In this document: positions 18,490-26,482 of the stretch, piece after piece | Numbering within the stretch: position 1 is the first letter of the stretch | Layout of the letters: every line of letters starts with the position of its first letter | Origin: Thermoflavifilum aggregans | GTDB lineage: Bacteria; Bacteroidota; Bacteroidia; Chitinophagales; Chitinophagaceae | NCBI RefSeq assembly: GCF_002797735.1 | Contig: NZ_PGFG01000001.1 | Coordinates: 1,364,001-1,428,000, forward strand | Direction: 5' to 3' | DNA: 64,000 nt | Made by a program: the position numbers and the translations under genes | Notes under the pieces: model-generated | What the model saw: the letters and a program-made list of their open reading frames with translations, nothing else | What the model was told of the DNA's origin: nothing | The model's database searches: none

Positions 18490-19752
18490 ATGAAAATCTT
18501 GTTTCTGACTGAGATGTATTCCGAGGGAATGGGTTATTCCGAAAACTTTCTGCCCAAAGCCATGGCCAGACTGGGTCATGAGGTGCATGTGGTTTCGTCC
18601 ACAGCTCAGGTATATTTCAATGCGCCTCATTACCGGAAAACATACGAGCCTTTTCTGGGTCCCAATATTGTACAGCCTGGTACAAAAGAAATTGATGGTT
18701 ATCTGCTGCACAGGCTTCCGCTTATCCTTGCCGGCCGAATAAGCAAGAAGCTTCCAGGGATGAATGTGATCATGATGAAAGGATTGCGCGAAACCATTGC
18801 ACATATTCATCCGGATGTCATCAATGTGTTTCATCTGTATTCGCAAACCTGTTATGAAGCGGCCAGGGTCGCACATGAGTTGAACACAGATCGGGCAGGC
18901 AGGGTGCGTTTTTTCACTGAAAGCCATGTGCATGCTTCGGTGTTCAACATGCGTAATCCCAGGACATGGCTGAAATATCATTTGTTGCAGTTTCCGCGTA
19001 AACTGCGCTTCATCAACAGCATTACGGTGAAACATTATGCCATTGCAAAGGATGTGGCAGAAATATCCATGCGTTATTTTCTGGTGCCGCCCGAAAAAAT
19101 TGAAATCGAATCGCTGGGTGTGGATACTGATCTGTTCAGCCCCATCGCCTCGGCACAAGATGAGCAGGCGCGCAGGCAAAAAAGAAAGGCGCTGGGTTTT
19201 GAAGATACGGATATCGTATGCATCTACACCGGCCGGTTTACACCCGATAAAAATCCTTTGTGCCTGGCACAGGCTGTCAACTATCTGCACGAGAAGGGAA
19301 CAGCTTATCAGCATATTAAGGCTTTATTTGTAGGCAGCGGTACGCAGCGGGATGTGGAGGCCATTCGGGCTATGAAGGGATGTGTTGTGCATCCGTTTGT
19401 GCAGGTACATGAATTGCCAGCATTGTATCGTGCTGCAGATATCGGTGTATGGCCAAGGCAGGAATCAACCAGCCAGCTGGATGCAGCGGCCTGCGGATTG
19501 CCCATCATCATCAGCAACCGCACGCAGGTGAAAGAGCGGGTGGATCCTTGTGAAGGCATGCCGGGAAGAAATGGTTTGTTGTATGAAGAAAACAATTTCG
19601 TGGATCTGGCAGAAAAAATTCTGATGCTTTCGGATCCTCAGGTCAGAAAAGAAATGGGCCGCATTGGCGCACAAAAAGTACACATGCTTTTCAGCTGGGA
19701 TGCCATAGCCCGGAAAAGAGAAAAAGATTTTCAGCATTCATTGGAAACCTGA
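18490..19752 (+). CDS. Glycosyltransferase, GT4-like
   Basis: 420 residues, GT-B fold. The N-terminal part opens with M-K-I-L-F-L-T-E-M-Y-S-E-G-M-G-Y-S-E-N (glycine-rich loop after the first strand). The C-terminal domain has Y-T-G-R-F-T-P-D-K-N-P and the acceptor/donor signature near Q-E-S-T-S-Q-L-D-A-A-A-C-G-L-P (about residues 323-337). The first glutamate of the usual E-x7-E is displaced by E-S-T-S-Q-L-D. It follows the other GT4 gene by 10 bp and is probably co-transcribed. Sugar specificity cannot be read. Confidence 0.84.
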   Translation: MKILFLTEMYSEGMGYSENFLPKAMARLGHEVHVVSSTAQVYFNAPHYRKTYEPFLGPNIVQPGTKEIDGYLLHRLPLILAGRISKKLPGMNVIMMKGLRETIAHIHPDVINVFHLYSQTCYEAARVAHELNTDRAGRVRFFTESHVHASVFNMRNPRTWLKYHLLQFPRKLRFINSITVKHYAIAKDVAEISMRYFLVPPEKIEIESLGVDTDLFSPIASAQDEQARRQKRKALGFEDTDIVCIYTGRFTPDKNPLCLAQAVNYLHEKGTAYQHIKALFVGSGTQRDVEAIRAMKGCVVHPFVQVHELPALYRAADIGVWPRQESTSQLDAAACGLPIIISNRTQVKERVDPCEGMPGRNGLLYEENNFVDLAEKILMLSDPQVRKEMGRIGAQKVHMLFSWDAIARKREKDFQHSLET

Positions 19753-19776
19753 TGCTGCTTATCGATAGGTAGACAA

Positions 19777-19790
19777 GCCTGCCGGCAGGC
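19777..19790. repeat. Perfect CCTGCC-family palindrome upstream of wecB
   Basis: GCCTGCCGGCAGGC, a 14-bp perfect palindrome followed by AG. It lies in the 69-bp gap before wecB, 31 bp from its ATG, and could fold in the mRNA leader. Confidence 0.65.
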
Positions 19791-19821
19791 AGAATCGCGT
19801 GAATAAGGTAAATTGCCTCGC

Positions 19822-20967
19822 ATGAAAAAAATCATTTCCGTAGTAGGTGCCAGGCCTAATTTCATGAAGGTCGCTCCGCTTTTCAGAGCTTTTCAGCAGT
19901 ATAGAGATATTCAGCATCTCATTTGTCATACGGGCCAGCATTATGATGATCGCATGTCAAGAATATTTTTTGAAGAGCTGGAATTGCCCAGGCCAGATTT
20001 TTATCTGGGTGTGGGATCCGGCACACATGCAGAACAGCTGGCCGGCATTATGCTGGGTTTTGAAAAAATACTTCAATCCGAACGTCCTGATCTGGTGATT
20101 GTAGTGGGAGATGTAAACTCCACGGTTGCCTGCAGCTTGATAGCCTCACGATTTCTTATTCCCATAGCTCACGTGGAAGCCGGATTAAGAAGTTTTGATC
20201 GCACCATGCCTGAAGAAATTAACCGGCTGCTGACCGATGCCCTGGCCGATTATCTGTTTGTCAGCGAACCATCCGGAATCCGGAATTTACAAAAGGAAGG
20301 TATTCCGCAGGAAAAAATATTTTTTGTGGGAAATGTGATGATTGATAGTTTATTGTATTATCTTCCTAAAATAGCGCAATCTGAAATCCTGCAAACCCTG
20401 CATTGCCAGCCGGGTGAATATATACTGGTTACCCTGCACAGGCCCTCGAATGTAGATCATCGAGAAGAATTAAAAGAGCTGATTGGCCTGCTTCGTGAAA
20501 TAGCATCCCTGAAAAAAATTATTTTTCCCGTTCATCCGCGAACAAGAAATAAAATTCATGAGTTCTCGCTGGAGGATATGCTTCCTGCAAATGTAATAAT
20601 TACAGAACCTCTGGGATATCTTGATTTTATGCAACTGGTGCAGCATGCAGCTTTGGTGATTACCGACAGCGGAGGCATTCAGGAAGAAACCACTTTTCTG
20701 CAGATTCCCTGCATTACCGTGCGAAACAATACTGAACGTCCGGTTACCGTGGAAATAGGTACCAATCGGCTTGCAGGAACCGATCCTGCACAAATCAAGC
20801 AAATGGTATTTGAAACCTTATCAAACCTGTCTGCCGGTAGGCAGGAAGGCCAGCCGATCAGGCAGGAATCTGTTAAGACGCCTGGTTCAAAAGATAGCCG
20901 GATTCCGGAACTGTGGGACGGCCACGCCGCTGAAAGAATTGCGAAGATTATTTATGAGAAGTTGTAA
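19822..20967 (+). CDS. wecB: UDP-N-acetylglucosamine 2-epimerase (non-hydrolysing)
   Basis: About 381 residues from the ATG at 19822 (M-K-K-I-I-S-V-V-G-A-R-P-N-F-M-K); a TTG at 19813 adds only three residues. Family motifs in order: G-A-R-P-N-F-M-K-V-A-P-L, H-T-G-Q-H-Y-D, V-G-D-V-N-S-T (instead of the more usual H-G-D-T), H-V-E-A-G-L-R-S (about 116-123), L-H-R-P-S-N, T-D-S-G-G-I-Q-E-E (about 280-288) and R-N-N-T-E-R-P-V-T. It makes UDP-ManNAc from UDP-GlcNAc for surface glycans. Near the C-terminus, residues L-S-A-G-R-Q-E-G-Q-P-I-R-Q-E-S come from two repeat copies (20826-20866) inserted before the final helix. Confidence 0.92.
   Translation: MKKIISVVGARPNFMKVAPLFRAFQQYRDIQHLICHTGQHYDDRMSRIFFEELELPRPDFYLGVGSGTHAEQLAGIMLGFEKILQSERPDLVIVVGDVNSTVACSLIASRFLIPIAHVEAGLRSFDRTMPEEINRLLTDALADYLFVSEPSGIRNLQKEGIPQEKIFFVGNVMIDSLLYYLPKIAQSEILQTLHCQPGEYILVTLHRPSNVDHREELKELIGLLREIASLKKIIFPVHPRTRNKIHEFSLEDMLPANVIITEPLGYLDFMQLVQHAALVITDSGGIQEETTFLQIPCITVRNNTERPVTVEIGTNRLAGTDPAQIKQMVFETLSNLSAGRQEGQPIRQESVKTPGSKDSRIPELWDGHAAERIAKIIYEKL
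20826..20866. repeat. Two CCTGCC-family copies inside the wecB 3' region
   Basis: CCTGTCTGCCGGTAGGCAGG at 20826-20845, then a second degenerate copy GGCCAGCCGATCAGGCAGG to 20866. Both are read through in frame by wecB. Confidence 0.6.
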
Positions 20968-21012
20968 TTGCTGCGTGGTCTATTGCAATACCTGCTTGTC
21001 TGGAGGCGAGTA

Positions 21013-22167
21013 TCAAAACTTATTCATGATTTCCACTATCCGATAAATATCTTCTTCCGTATGTGCAGTAGAACAGGGAAGGCTTAAGGTAGTCCGATGG
21101 ATTTCTTCTGAAATCGGGAAACCTGCCTGCCGTCTAGGTAGGCCTGCCTGCCGGCCGGCAGGTAGACCTGCCTGACCGGCAGGCAGGGATGTACGAGCAG
21201 GTAATATACCCTGCAGGGCTTTCTGCTGATGCGGAGGTACAGGATAATGAATTTCCGTTTGGATACCGTGATCCAGCAAATATTTTTTCAGCTGATCTCT
21301 TTTCGGATGGCGGATGTTGAAAATATGATACACGTCCAAATAGTCCGGATGCACAAATGGCTTTATGAAATCTTCCTTCAGATGTTGCTGATAAATAGCA
21401 GCCAGCTTTCTTTTGTGATTGTTGATTTCTTCCAGATGTTTCAATTTAACCAGCAAAAAAGCAGCCTGTACTTCATCCAGCCTGGAGTTATAACCAATTA
21501 AATCATTATAGTATTTTTTTTCTGATCCGTAATTCCGCAGGATATTGATTTTTTTTGCAAGCTCTGGATCATTGGTAGTAACGGCACCTGCATCGCCCAA
21601 TGCGCCCAGGTTTTTGGTTGGATAAAAACTAAAAGCACCAAATTCTCCAAATGTACCGGATAATTGTTTTTTAAAAGCTGCACCGTGCGACTGTGCACAA
21701 TCTTCAATCAGTTTCAGTTGATGCTGGCTGCATATCTTCTTGATTTTATCCATTTCACAGCATTTGCCGTATAAATGCACTACCATCACGGCACAGGTGC
21801 GGGGCGTAATGGCTTCTTCAATCCGGTTTGGGTCAATATTATAGGTGCGGATATCAGGTTCTACCAGTACAGGTTTTAATCCGGCATGCAGAATAGATAA
21901 AATCGTGGCTATGTAGGTGTTGGAAGGAACAATTACTTCAGATCCGGGTTTAAAATCAAATGCTTTCAGCGAAAGAAACAAGGCTTCCAGTCCGTTGGCA
22001 ACCCCAATGCAATGCTGAATATGAAGATAATCTGCAAATGCCTGTTCAAATAATTTTACTTGTTGACCAAGTATGTACCATCCGCTTTCCAGTGTGGAAG
22101 CAAATGTTTGTTTCAGTTCTTCAAAATATGGTTTGTTGACTGCTTTCAGATCTTCGTAAGGAATCAT
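21013..22167 (-). CDS. DegT/DnrJ/EryC1-family sugar aminotransferase (FdtB-like) with repeat-derived insertion
   Basis: 384 residues, fold type I PLP aminotransferase acting on nucleotide-linked keto sugars. PLP lysine K185 is in F-Y-P-T-K-N-L-G-A; upstream are S-N-T-Y-I-A-T (82-88) and E-D-C-A-Q-S-H-G (155-162). With the overlapping FdtA-like ketoisomerase upstream it fits the route to dTDP-3-amino-3,6-dideoxyhexose (Fuc3N or Qui3N). Odd: residues ~322-349 carry [22 protein letters not shown], coded by tandem palindromic repeats at 21122-21187, just before the conserved [14 protein letters not shown]. The frame stays open, so the enzyme may still work. The start overlaps the upstream stop by 4 bp (ATGA). 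Confidence 0.88.
   Translation of the reverse strand: MIPYEDLKAVNKPYFEELKQTFASTLESGWYILGQQVKLFEQAFADYLHIQHCIGVANGLEALFLSLKAFDFKPGSEVIVPSNTYIATILSILHAGLKPVLVEPDIRTYNIDPNRIEEAITPRTCAVMVVHLYGKCCEMDKIKKICSQHQLKLIEDCAQSHGAAFKKQLSGTFGEFGAFSFYPTKNLGALGDAGAVTTNDPELAKKINILRNYGSEKKYYNDLIGYNSRLDEVQAAFLLVKLKHLEEINNHKRKLAAIYQQHLKEDFIKPFVHPDYLDVYHIFNIRHPKRDQLKKYLLDHGIQTEIHYPVPPHQQKALQGILPARTSLPAGQAGLPAGRQAGLPRRQAGFPISEEIHRTTLSLPCSTAHTEEDIYRIVEIMNKF
21122..21187. repeat. Cluster of about three CCTGCC-family palindromes inside the aminotransferase gene
   Basis: The stretch begins CCTGCCTGCCGTCTAGGTAGG, continues GCCTGCCTGCCGGCCGGCAGG and ends CCTGCCTGACCGGCAGGCAGG. Arms are complementary within and between units. 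It is the densest cluster of the family in the window and lies fully inside the coding sequence without breaking it. Confidence 0.8.
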
Positions 22168-22538
22168 ACTCTATGCGGATAAGGCTCATAAATGTAATCT
22201 GCAGGATCAAATTTGGTGGATGCAAGCACAAGCAGCACAGCGTCAGGCGTGAAATGATGCATCACATGCCAGTCTTTGGTTTCCAGAATCAAACATTTGC
22301 TGGGATGATCAAGCAGAAAATCTTCCTGTTTTTCTCCGTCATCATTGGATACAATGCAACTGCCATGGATGCAGATGGCAGCCTGAACCGTTGTTTTATG
22401 GCGATGTCCCCCTCTCATGGAATCATCTACCCCATAGATGTAAAATATGCGTTTGATTTCAAACGGAATTTCATCCTCAATTACGGTGAGATTACCTCTT
22501 TTATCGCTATGAGTAGTTAGCTGAATCAAATAAGCCAT
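22164..22538 (-). CDS. FdtA/QdtA-type dTDP-sugar 3,4-ketoisomerase (WxcM-like cupin)
   Basis: 124 residues, the usual size of a single-domain WxcM-C/FdtA cupin. The R-G-G-H-R-H-K motif (about residues 43-49) matches the conserved histidines that catalyse the 3,4-keto shift of dTDP-4-keto-6-deoxyglucose. It is followed by a cupin strand pattern (A-A-I-C-I-H-G-S-C) and a C-terminal D-Y-I. Its stop overlaps the start of the aminotransferase by 4 bp, so the two are translationally coupled and very likely consecutive enzymes. FdtA and QdtA products differ in C4 configuration, and the sequence alone does not settle which is made. No rmlA/rmlB genes are in the window. Confidence 0.82.
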   Translation of the reverse strand: MAYLIQLTTHSDKRGNLTVIEDEIPFEIKRIFYIYGVDDSMRGGHRHKTTVQAAICIHGSCIVSNDDGEKQEDFLLDHPSKCLILETKDWHVMHHFTPDAVLLVLASTKFDPADYIYEPYPHRV

Positions 22539-22542
22539 GTTC

Positions 22543-23619
22543 TTAGCATTTTTCTAAATCTGCCAATCGACAGGCAGCCAGGAATTTCTGTACCGGATAC
22601 ACATGATAAACTCCTTTTATTTTCCGGTATAAATTAACCAGTTTATGTTTGATGCTGTTCGGAGCGGGTGACGATCCGTTCGGATCAAAGCCAAGCTCCC
22701 TGCCACCTGCCTGCCGGTCAGGCAGGTTCAGGTAGGTATATGTTTTCATCAGATTTTGTTTCATGTTCTCCAGCTTACAAATGTAAGGTGTATAGATCAA
22801 TCTCAGCACCTGTTTACTGAGCTTGCGTCTGCCCAGCTCAATCCTTCCATCGGTATAATATCGCAGATAATGGAAATGATAAAACACCGGTTCGAATACT
22901 TCTCCGGTGCGGTAGTTTCTGCAGATCCAACTGTCTGGCAGGCAGGTTTTCTGTTCCACCTCATATTGCTGAATATTCCATGGAGCAAGCCCTCCACCCG
23001 GATGTTGAAGTACCCAAACTTTTTCAAAACGTTCAGGCCAGTCATCCAGGTATTTCTGATCGCCGAACTTTCCATCTTCCAGCCGGGCATAACACCATTC
23101 CAGACAGCGTTCCCGCCACCATTTCAGGGCTTTTATTCCATACTCATCCTGTTTGAAAGTGATAAACTGCACACAATATTTACCTGCTTTTGCAGATTTT
23201 TCGTATTGGGGAGAATAACGATGCTCGGTAATTAAAATGGAATGTTCACCCATCTCTTCCAGAAGTATGGATGGATCCTGATAGAAATACAAATCTGCAT
23301 CAATATAAGTGCAATGCGGCAGATGAAATTGTTCCAGGCAATAGAGAATGGTGGATGGCGTGCATGTCCAGCAATATTCTGCCCGGCTGCGGGTGGGCTT
23401 CACACGCAGCAGATCTTCATCTTCAAATTCCGATAATGAAATTACAGTAACATGTGGCAGGTTGAATGATTTAAGCAATTGAAAGGAGCGATCATCAAAA
23501 CTAAAAATGTATAGATGAAAATCCTTGCAGCAGGCTTTCAGTGATTCGTACATGACCAGCCCCCGCGTGAGATAATGGCTGTCAAAAAGCGTACAGAAAT
23601 ATAATGTTTGTTTTTCCAT
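22543..23619 (-). CDS. Putative glycosyltransferase (GT-A, GT8-like)
   Basis: About 358 residues from the ATG at 23619 (M-E-K-Q-T-L-Y-F), with a second ATG two codons upstream. The N-terminal half is GT-A like: F-D-S-H-Y-L-T-R-G-L-V-M-Y-E-S-L-K, then a D-x-D motif in T-Y-I-D-A-D-L-Y-F (about residue 107), then G-K-Y-C-V-Q-F-I-T-F and H-P-G-G-G-L-A-P-W-N. Such proteins transfer sugars from nucleotide donors. Near the C-terminus N-L-P-D-R-Q-A-G-G is coded by a perfect-arm palindrome (22706-22726), and two more degenerate copies lie in the gene. It is in the leftward operon between the FkbM-type methyltransferase and fdtA. Confidence 0.7.
   Translation of the reverse strand: MEKQTLYFCTLFDSHYLTRGLVMYESLKACCKDFHLYIFSFDDRSFQLLKSFNLPHVTVISLSEFEDEDLLRVKPTRSRAEYCWTCTPSTILYCLEQFHLPHCTYIDADLYFYQDPSILLEEMGEHSILITEHRYSPQYEKSAKAGKYCVQFITFKQDEYGIKALKWWRERCLEWCYARLEDGKFGDQKYLDDWPERFEKVWVLQHPGGGLAPWNIQQYEVEQKTCLPDSWICRNYRTGEVFEPVFYHFHYLRYYTDGRIELGRRKLSKQVLRLIYTPYICKLENMKQNLMKTYTYLNLPDRQAGGRELGFDPNGSSPAPNSIKHKLVNLYRKIKGVYHVYPVQKFLAACRLADLEKC
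22706..22726. repeat. CCTGCC-family palindrome inside the GT8-like gene
   Basis: Arms CCTGCCTG and CAGGCAGG are perfectly complementary around CCGGT. Read on the coding strand it gives L-P-D-R-Q-A-G. This is the cleanest single copy of the family. Confidence 0.75.
22931..22946. repeat. Half copy of the CCTGCC family in the GT8-like gene
   Basis: CTGTCTGGCAGGCAGG; the right arm is intact and the left arm short. It encodes part of K-T-C-L-P-D-S. Confidence 0.35.
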
Positions 23620-23631
23620 AGGCATGTAAGC

Positions 23632-24642
23632 TCAGCGATGAAAGAGTTTCTCTGCCTTCCGGCAGATAAGCCTGCCTGCCAACCAGACAGGGTTTTTAAC
23701 TTCATTCAGAAACCTCAGGTTCCAAATTGTGTTTCTGATTTTCCGTATGGATACATCTTCAAGTTTTTTGAAAATCGGATCATGAAATAAGGTACTTGCT
23801 TTTTGGGATAATTCCAGTGATAAACCATATTCTCCATTCAGCATTGCAATGACTATATCAAGCAAATAATCGCGTATGTTACCTGCATTCCCGGCAGGCA
23901 GGTTGGTTTCATCTTCAAACGTATTGATATAAACCATCTCACCCCATCCGGCAACAGGTTTATGTGATGCCGCTATGATTTTCTGAAAAATATTTTTATC
24001 GGATATCAGATTCAGGTTTTGGGGGGAAATCCGACTGACTCCTTTTATATCTAGCCTGCTCAGAAAAAAGGGATAGTGCTCCATGAATGAGAGTACCTGA
24101 TGCAGCTTGTCTTCCCCTTCATACGCATCCATGATGCCAGGCTCAAATTCAGCAACTTTCACCTTTCTGATCAATGAATCACCCATTGCAGAAAAAATAC
24201 GCAGATCCCATCCCTGAGAATCTGATTTATACCCATCCACATAATGGATATGTAATTCTTCAAGCACATTGCGGATGCTTTTTACAGGATATCTTGTTTC
24301 TTCTTCAACAATAAACTTATCTGCAAATGAATAAGGCTGTAATTTTTCTGTATCGGGTCTTAAAAAGCTGGAGCAGTAGGGAGAATGGGTGAGATAGAAT
24401 ATGCAATCTTCGGAGTCCTGGCTTCCTGCACCACAATAAAACTTATATAACTTTTTGTAGTTTTTACTCTCCTGCTGGATATAATCAAATTTTCTTGTAT
24501 CAGGTTCAAATGTGATGCAGATGCTGTAAGGTGCAATTGTTTTCCATCGATCATGAATAGCACCTGATGCGCCAATGTCGATCAACACCGGCGGATATTC
24601 CTGCAATTCTTTTCTTTGCAATACCTGATCAATGATCTTCAT
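23632..24642 (-). CDS. FkbM-family methyltransferase
   Basis: 336 residues. The SAM motif V-L-I-D-I-G-A-S-G is at residues 19-27, followed by F-E-P-D-T-R-K, and a later K-S-D-S-Q-G-W-D-L matches the FkbM K-x-D-x-Q-G signature. FkbM enzymes O-methylate sugars or polyketides; here a surface sugar is most likely. Two repeat copies are translated: N-L-P-A-G-N-A-G-N (23881-23903) and the C-terminal W-L-A-G-R-L-I-C-R-K-A-E-K (23651-23691). The gene overlaps the upstream methyltransferase by 14 bp and precedes the GT8-like gene by 12 bp. Confidence 0.8.
   Translation of the reverse strand: MKIIDQVLQRKELQEYPPVLIDIGASGAIHDRWKTIAPYSICITFEPDTRKFDYIQQESKNYKKLYKFYCGAGSQDSEDCIFYLTHSPYCSSFLRPDTEKLQPYSFADKFIVEEETRYPVKSIRNVLEELHIHYVDGYKSDSQGWDLRIFSAMGDSLIRKVKVAEFEPGIMDAYEGEDKLHQVLSFMEHYPFFLSRLDIKGVSRISPQNLNLISDKNIFQKIIAASHKPVAGWGEMVYINTFEDETNLPAGNAGNIRDYLLDIVIAMLNGEYGLSLELSQKASTLFHDPIFKKLEDVSIRKIRNTIWNLRFLNEVKNPVWLAGRLICRKAEKLFHR
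23651..23691. repeat. Two CCTGCC-family copies at the 3' end of the FkbM gene
   Basis: TCTGCCTTCCGGCAGA (23651-23666, perfect 6-bp arms) then CCTGCCTGCCAACCAGACAGG (23671-23691, one G:T-type mismatch between arms). Both encode the C-terminal tail. Confidence 0.6.
23881..23903. repeat. CCTGCC-family copy inside the FkbM gene
   Basis: ACCTGC at the left pairs with GCAGGT at the right, with CCGGCAGGC between. It is translated as L-P-A-G-N-A-G. Confidence 0.55.
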
Positions 24643-25324
24643 GATTATTTTTTTCCAGGATAAATATGGGGACTACACAGAACAGGTTGGGAAATAGTCG
24701 GATCAGCCTGTTTTTTATCCTGTTATGTGTTTCATCCACATCCAAATATACAATTCTCAATCCACCGATGGTTTGTACCAGCTCCCTGAAATCTGTTATT
24801 GATAACTGATGAATATGTCCGGTGTTGTACCAGCTGTAGCCAAACAACATTTTTTTGGGCATCCGGCCTTTCAGGAGCATTTCTGTTCTGTTTTTGTAAA
24901 AAGCAAAATTCGGAAAGGAAACAATCTGGAATCTGGCCACCCGCTTCATTTCCGAGAGAAGTATTTCAGGGTAGCGTACCATTTGTATGGTCACATTGCA
25001 AATGGCATAATCAAATGTGTTATCCGGAAAAGGCAATGGTTCATCAATGAATCCCTGCATGACATGCAGGCCTTTTTGCCGGCATATCTGCACACCGGTT
25101 TCGCTTATTTCCATTCCAACACCTGCAACATTCTTTTCACGTATCAGTTTCTGCAACAAGGATCCGTTTCCGCATCCGAGATCCAGGATACTTGTTTGGG
25201 GTTGTATGTATGGTATAATGCGGGTGTATTCAGGCCTTTCTTCTATCGGAAAAGCCGAATAGTCATAGTTTCTGTTATCATTTCTATCGGGTTGATCTAT
25301 GGAGGTTCCCAAGGCGTGTATCAT
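24629..25324 (-). CDS. MetW-like class I methyltransferase
   Basis: 231 residues. I-L-D-L-G-C-G-N-G-S-L-L at residues 46-57 is the SAM motif, followed by G-M-E-I-S and the MetW-like V-M-Q-G-F-I-D-E-P-L-P-F-P-D and S-F-P-N-F. MetW proteins are known from methionine synthesis with MetX. Here there is no metX, and the gene heads a leftward surface-glycan operon, so a sugar methyltransferase role is more likely. It overlaps the FkbM gene by 14 bp. Confidence 0.75.
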   Translation of the reverse strand: MIHALGTSIDQPDRNDNRNYDYSAFPIEERPEYTRIIPYIQPQTSILDLGCGNGSLLQKLIREKNVAGVGMEISETGVQICRQKGLHVMQGFIDEPLPFPDNTFDYAICNVTIQMVRYPEILLSEMKRVARFQIVSFPNFAFYKNRTEMLLKGRMPKKMLFGYSWYNTGHIHQLSITDFRELVQTIGGLRIVYLDVDETHNRIKNRLIRLFPNLFCVVPIFILEKNNHEDH

Positions 25325-25367
25325 TTTTATTTCATCCTGCTTTTGCTATGTTTGATTTTTATACCTG

Positions 25368-25383
25368 CCAGCCGCTAGGCTGG
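25368..25383. repeat. Small palindrome between murB and the MetW-like gene
   Basis: CCAGCC (25368-25373) pairs with GGCTGG (25378-25383) around GCTA, preceded by ACCTG. Possibly a degenerate member of the same family. It lies just past the murB stop but has no T-run. Confidence 0.35.
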
Positions 25384-25388
25384 TAAAT

Positions 25389-26444
25389 TCACCACACATT
25401 CACTTCTCTTTCAAGCCACACGCCAAAACGCTCATGTACGCTTTGGCGGATGCGTTCAGACAGGTCCAGGATCTGTTTGCCAGTAGCCTTGCCATAATTT
25501 ACCAGCACCAGTGCCTGCTGGCTGTGCACACCGGCGTCGCCCTCCCGGTAACCTTTCCAGCCACATTGTTCAATGAGCCAGGCAGCGGGTATTTTCACAC
25601 TATCTGCATGGACCGGAAACGAAGGCAGATCGGGAAACTGTTGTTTCAATGCCTGATACTGTGCAAGCGGTATCTGTGGATTTTTGAAAAAACTACCCGC
25701 ATTGCCGATTTTGGCCGGATCGGGCAATTTGCGTGTGCGGATGCGAATCACAGCTTCGCTGATGGCCTTCAGGCTGAGGGTTTTGACGCCCATTCTTTCC
25801 AGTTCTTCGCGCAGGGCAGCATATTCGGTATGAAATACTGGATGCTTGCTGAGGCGAAATACAACCCATACAATCATCAGCCTGCCTTGATAGGCATGTT
25901 TGAAGACGCTGTCGCGATAGCCAAATGCACAATCAGCATTTGAGAAATGCAATAGTTCATGTGTTTCCAGATGCCAGGCCACTACTTTTTCAATCACTTC
26001 CTTTACTTCTACGCCATAAGCACCAATATTCTGCACCGGACTGGCTCCCACGCTGCCAGGTATCAATGCCAGATTCTCCACGCCTGCATACTGGTTGCCT
26101 ACACAAAACATCACAAACCGATGCCAGTTTTCACCACCACCCACTTTTAGCCACACCTCGTCGGCTGTTTCCCTGATCACGGCTATTCCTTTGATTTCAT
26201 TTTTCAGCACCAATCCATCTACATCGCGCGTGAAAAGAATATTGCTGCCTTCACCCAAAACCAGTGTGGGCATGGACTTCCAGAGATCGGCAATCAGCAG
26301 TTCTTCCAGCTCTTCCATCTGCCGGATGGGAGCAAAATAACGCGCACAGGCCTCCACACCGAAAGTATTGTGTTTTTTCAGGGAATAATGTTCTTCCAGC
26401 GGCATACAGAAGGGTTGTGGCTTTTCCATCTGCAAAATAATCAC
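25389..26444 (-). CDS. murB: UDP-N-acetylenolpyruvoylglucosamine reductase
   Basis: 351 residues (346 if the ATG at 26429 is used). It reduces the enolpyruvyl group of UDP-GlcNAc-enolpyruvate to UDP-MurNAc with NADPH and FAD, the second committed step of peptidoglycan synthesis in the cytoplasm. FAD-binding motifs G-E-G-S-N-I-L (64-70) and P-G-S-V-G-A-S-P-V-Q-N-I-G-A-Y-G (129-144) are present, with F-G-Y-R-D-S-V-F (173-180) and the proton-donor serine S250 in G-N-A-G-S-F-F-K-N-P. Length and the Y-R-D-S loop fit the E. coli type I enzyme. It shares a 114-bp divergent gap with the GH51 gene. Confidence 0.95.
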   Translation of the reverse strand: MIILQMEKPQPFCMPLEEHYSLKKHNTFGVEACARYFAPIRQMEELEELLIADLWKSMPTLVLGEGSNILFTRDVDGLVLKNEIKGIAVIRETADEVWLKVGGGENWHRFVMFCVGNQYAGVENLALIPGSVGASPVQNIGAYGVEVKEVIEKVVAWHLETHELLHFSNADCAFGYRDSVFKHAYQGRLMIVWVVFRLSKHPVFHTEYAALREELERMGVKTLSLKAISEAVIRIRTRKLPDPAKIGNAGSFFKNPQIPLAQYQALKQQFPDLPSFPVHADSVKIPAAWLIEQCGWKGYREGDAGVHSQQALVLVNYGKATGKQILDLSERIRQSVHERFGVWLEREVNVW

Positions 26445-26482
26445 AAAAACCAGGAGTTGCAGCCGAAAAATTTTAAACGTAG

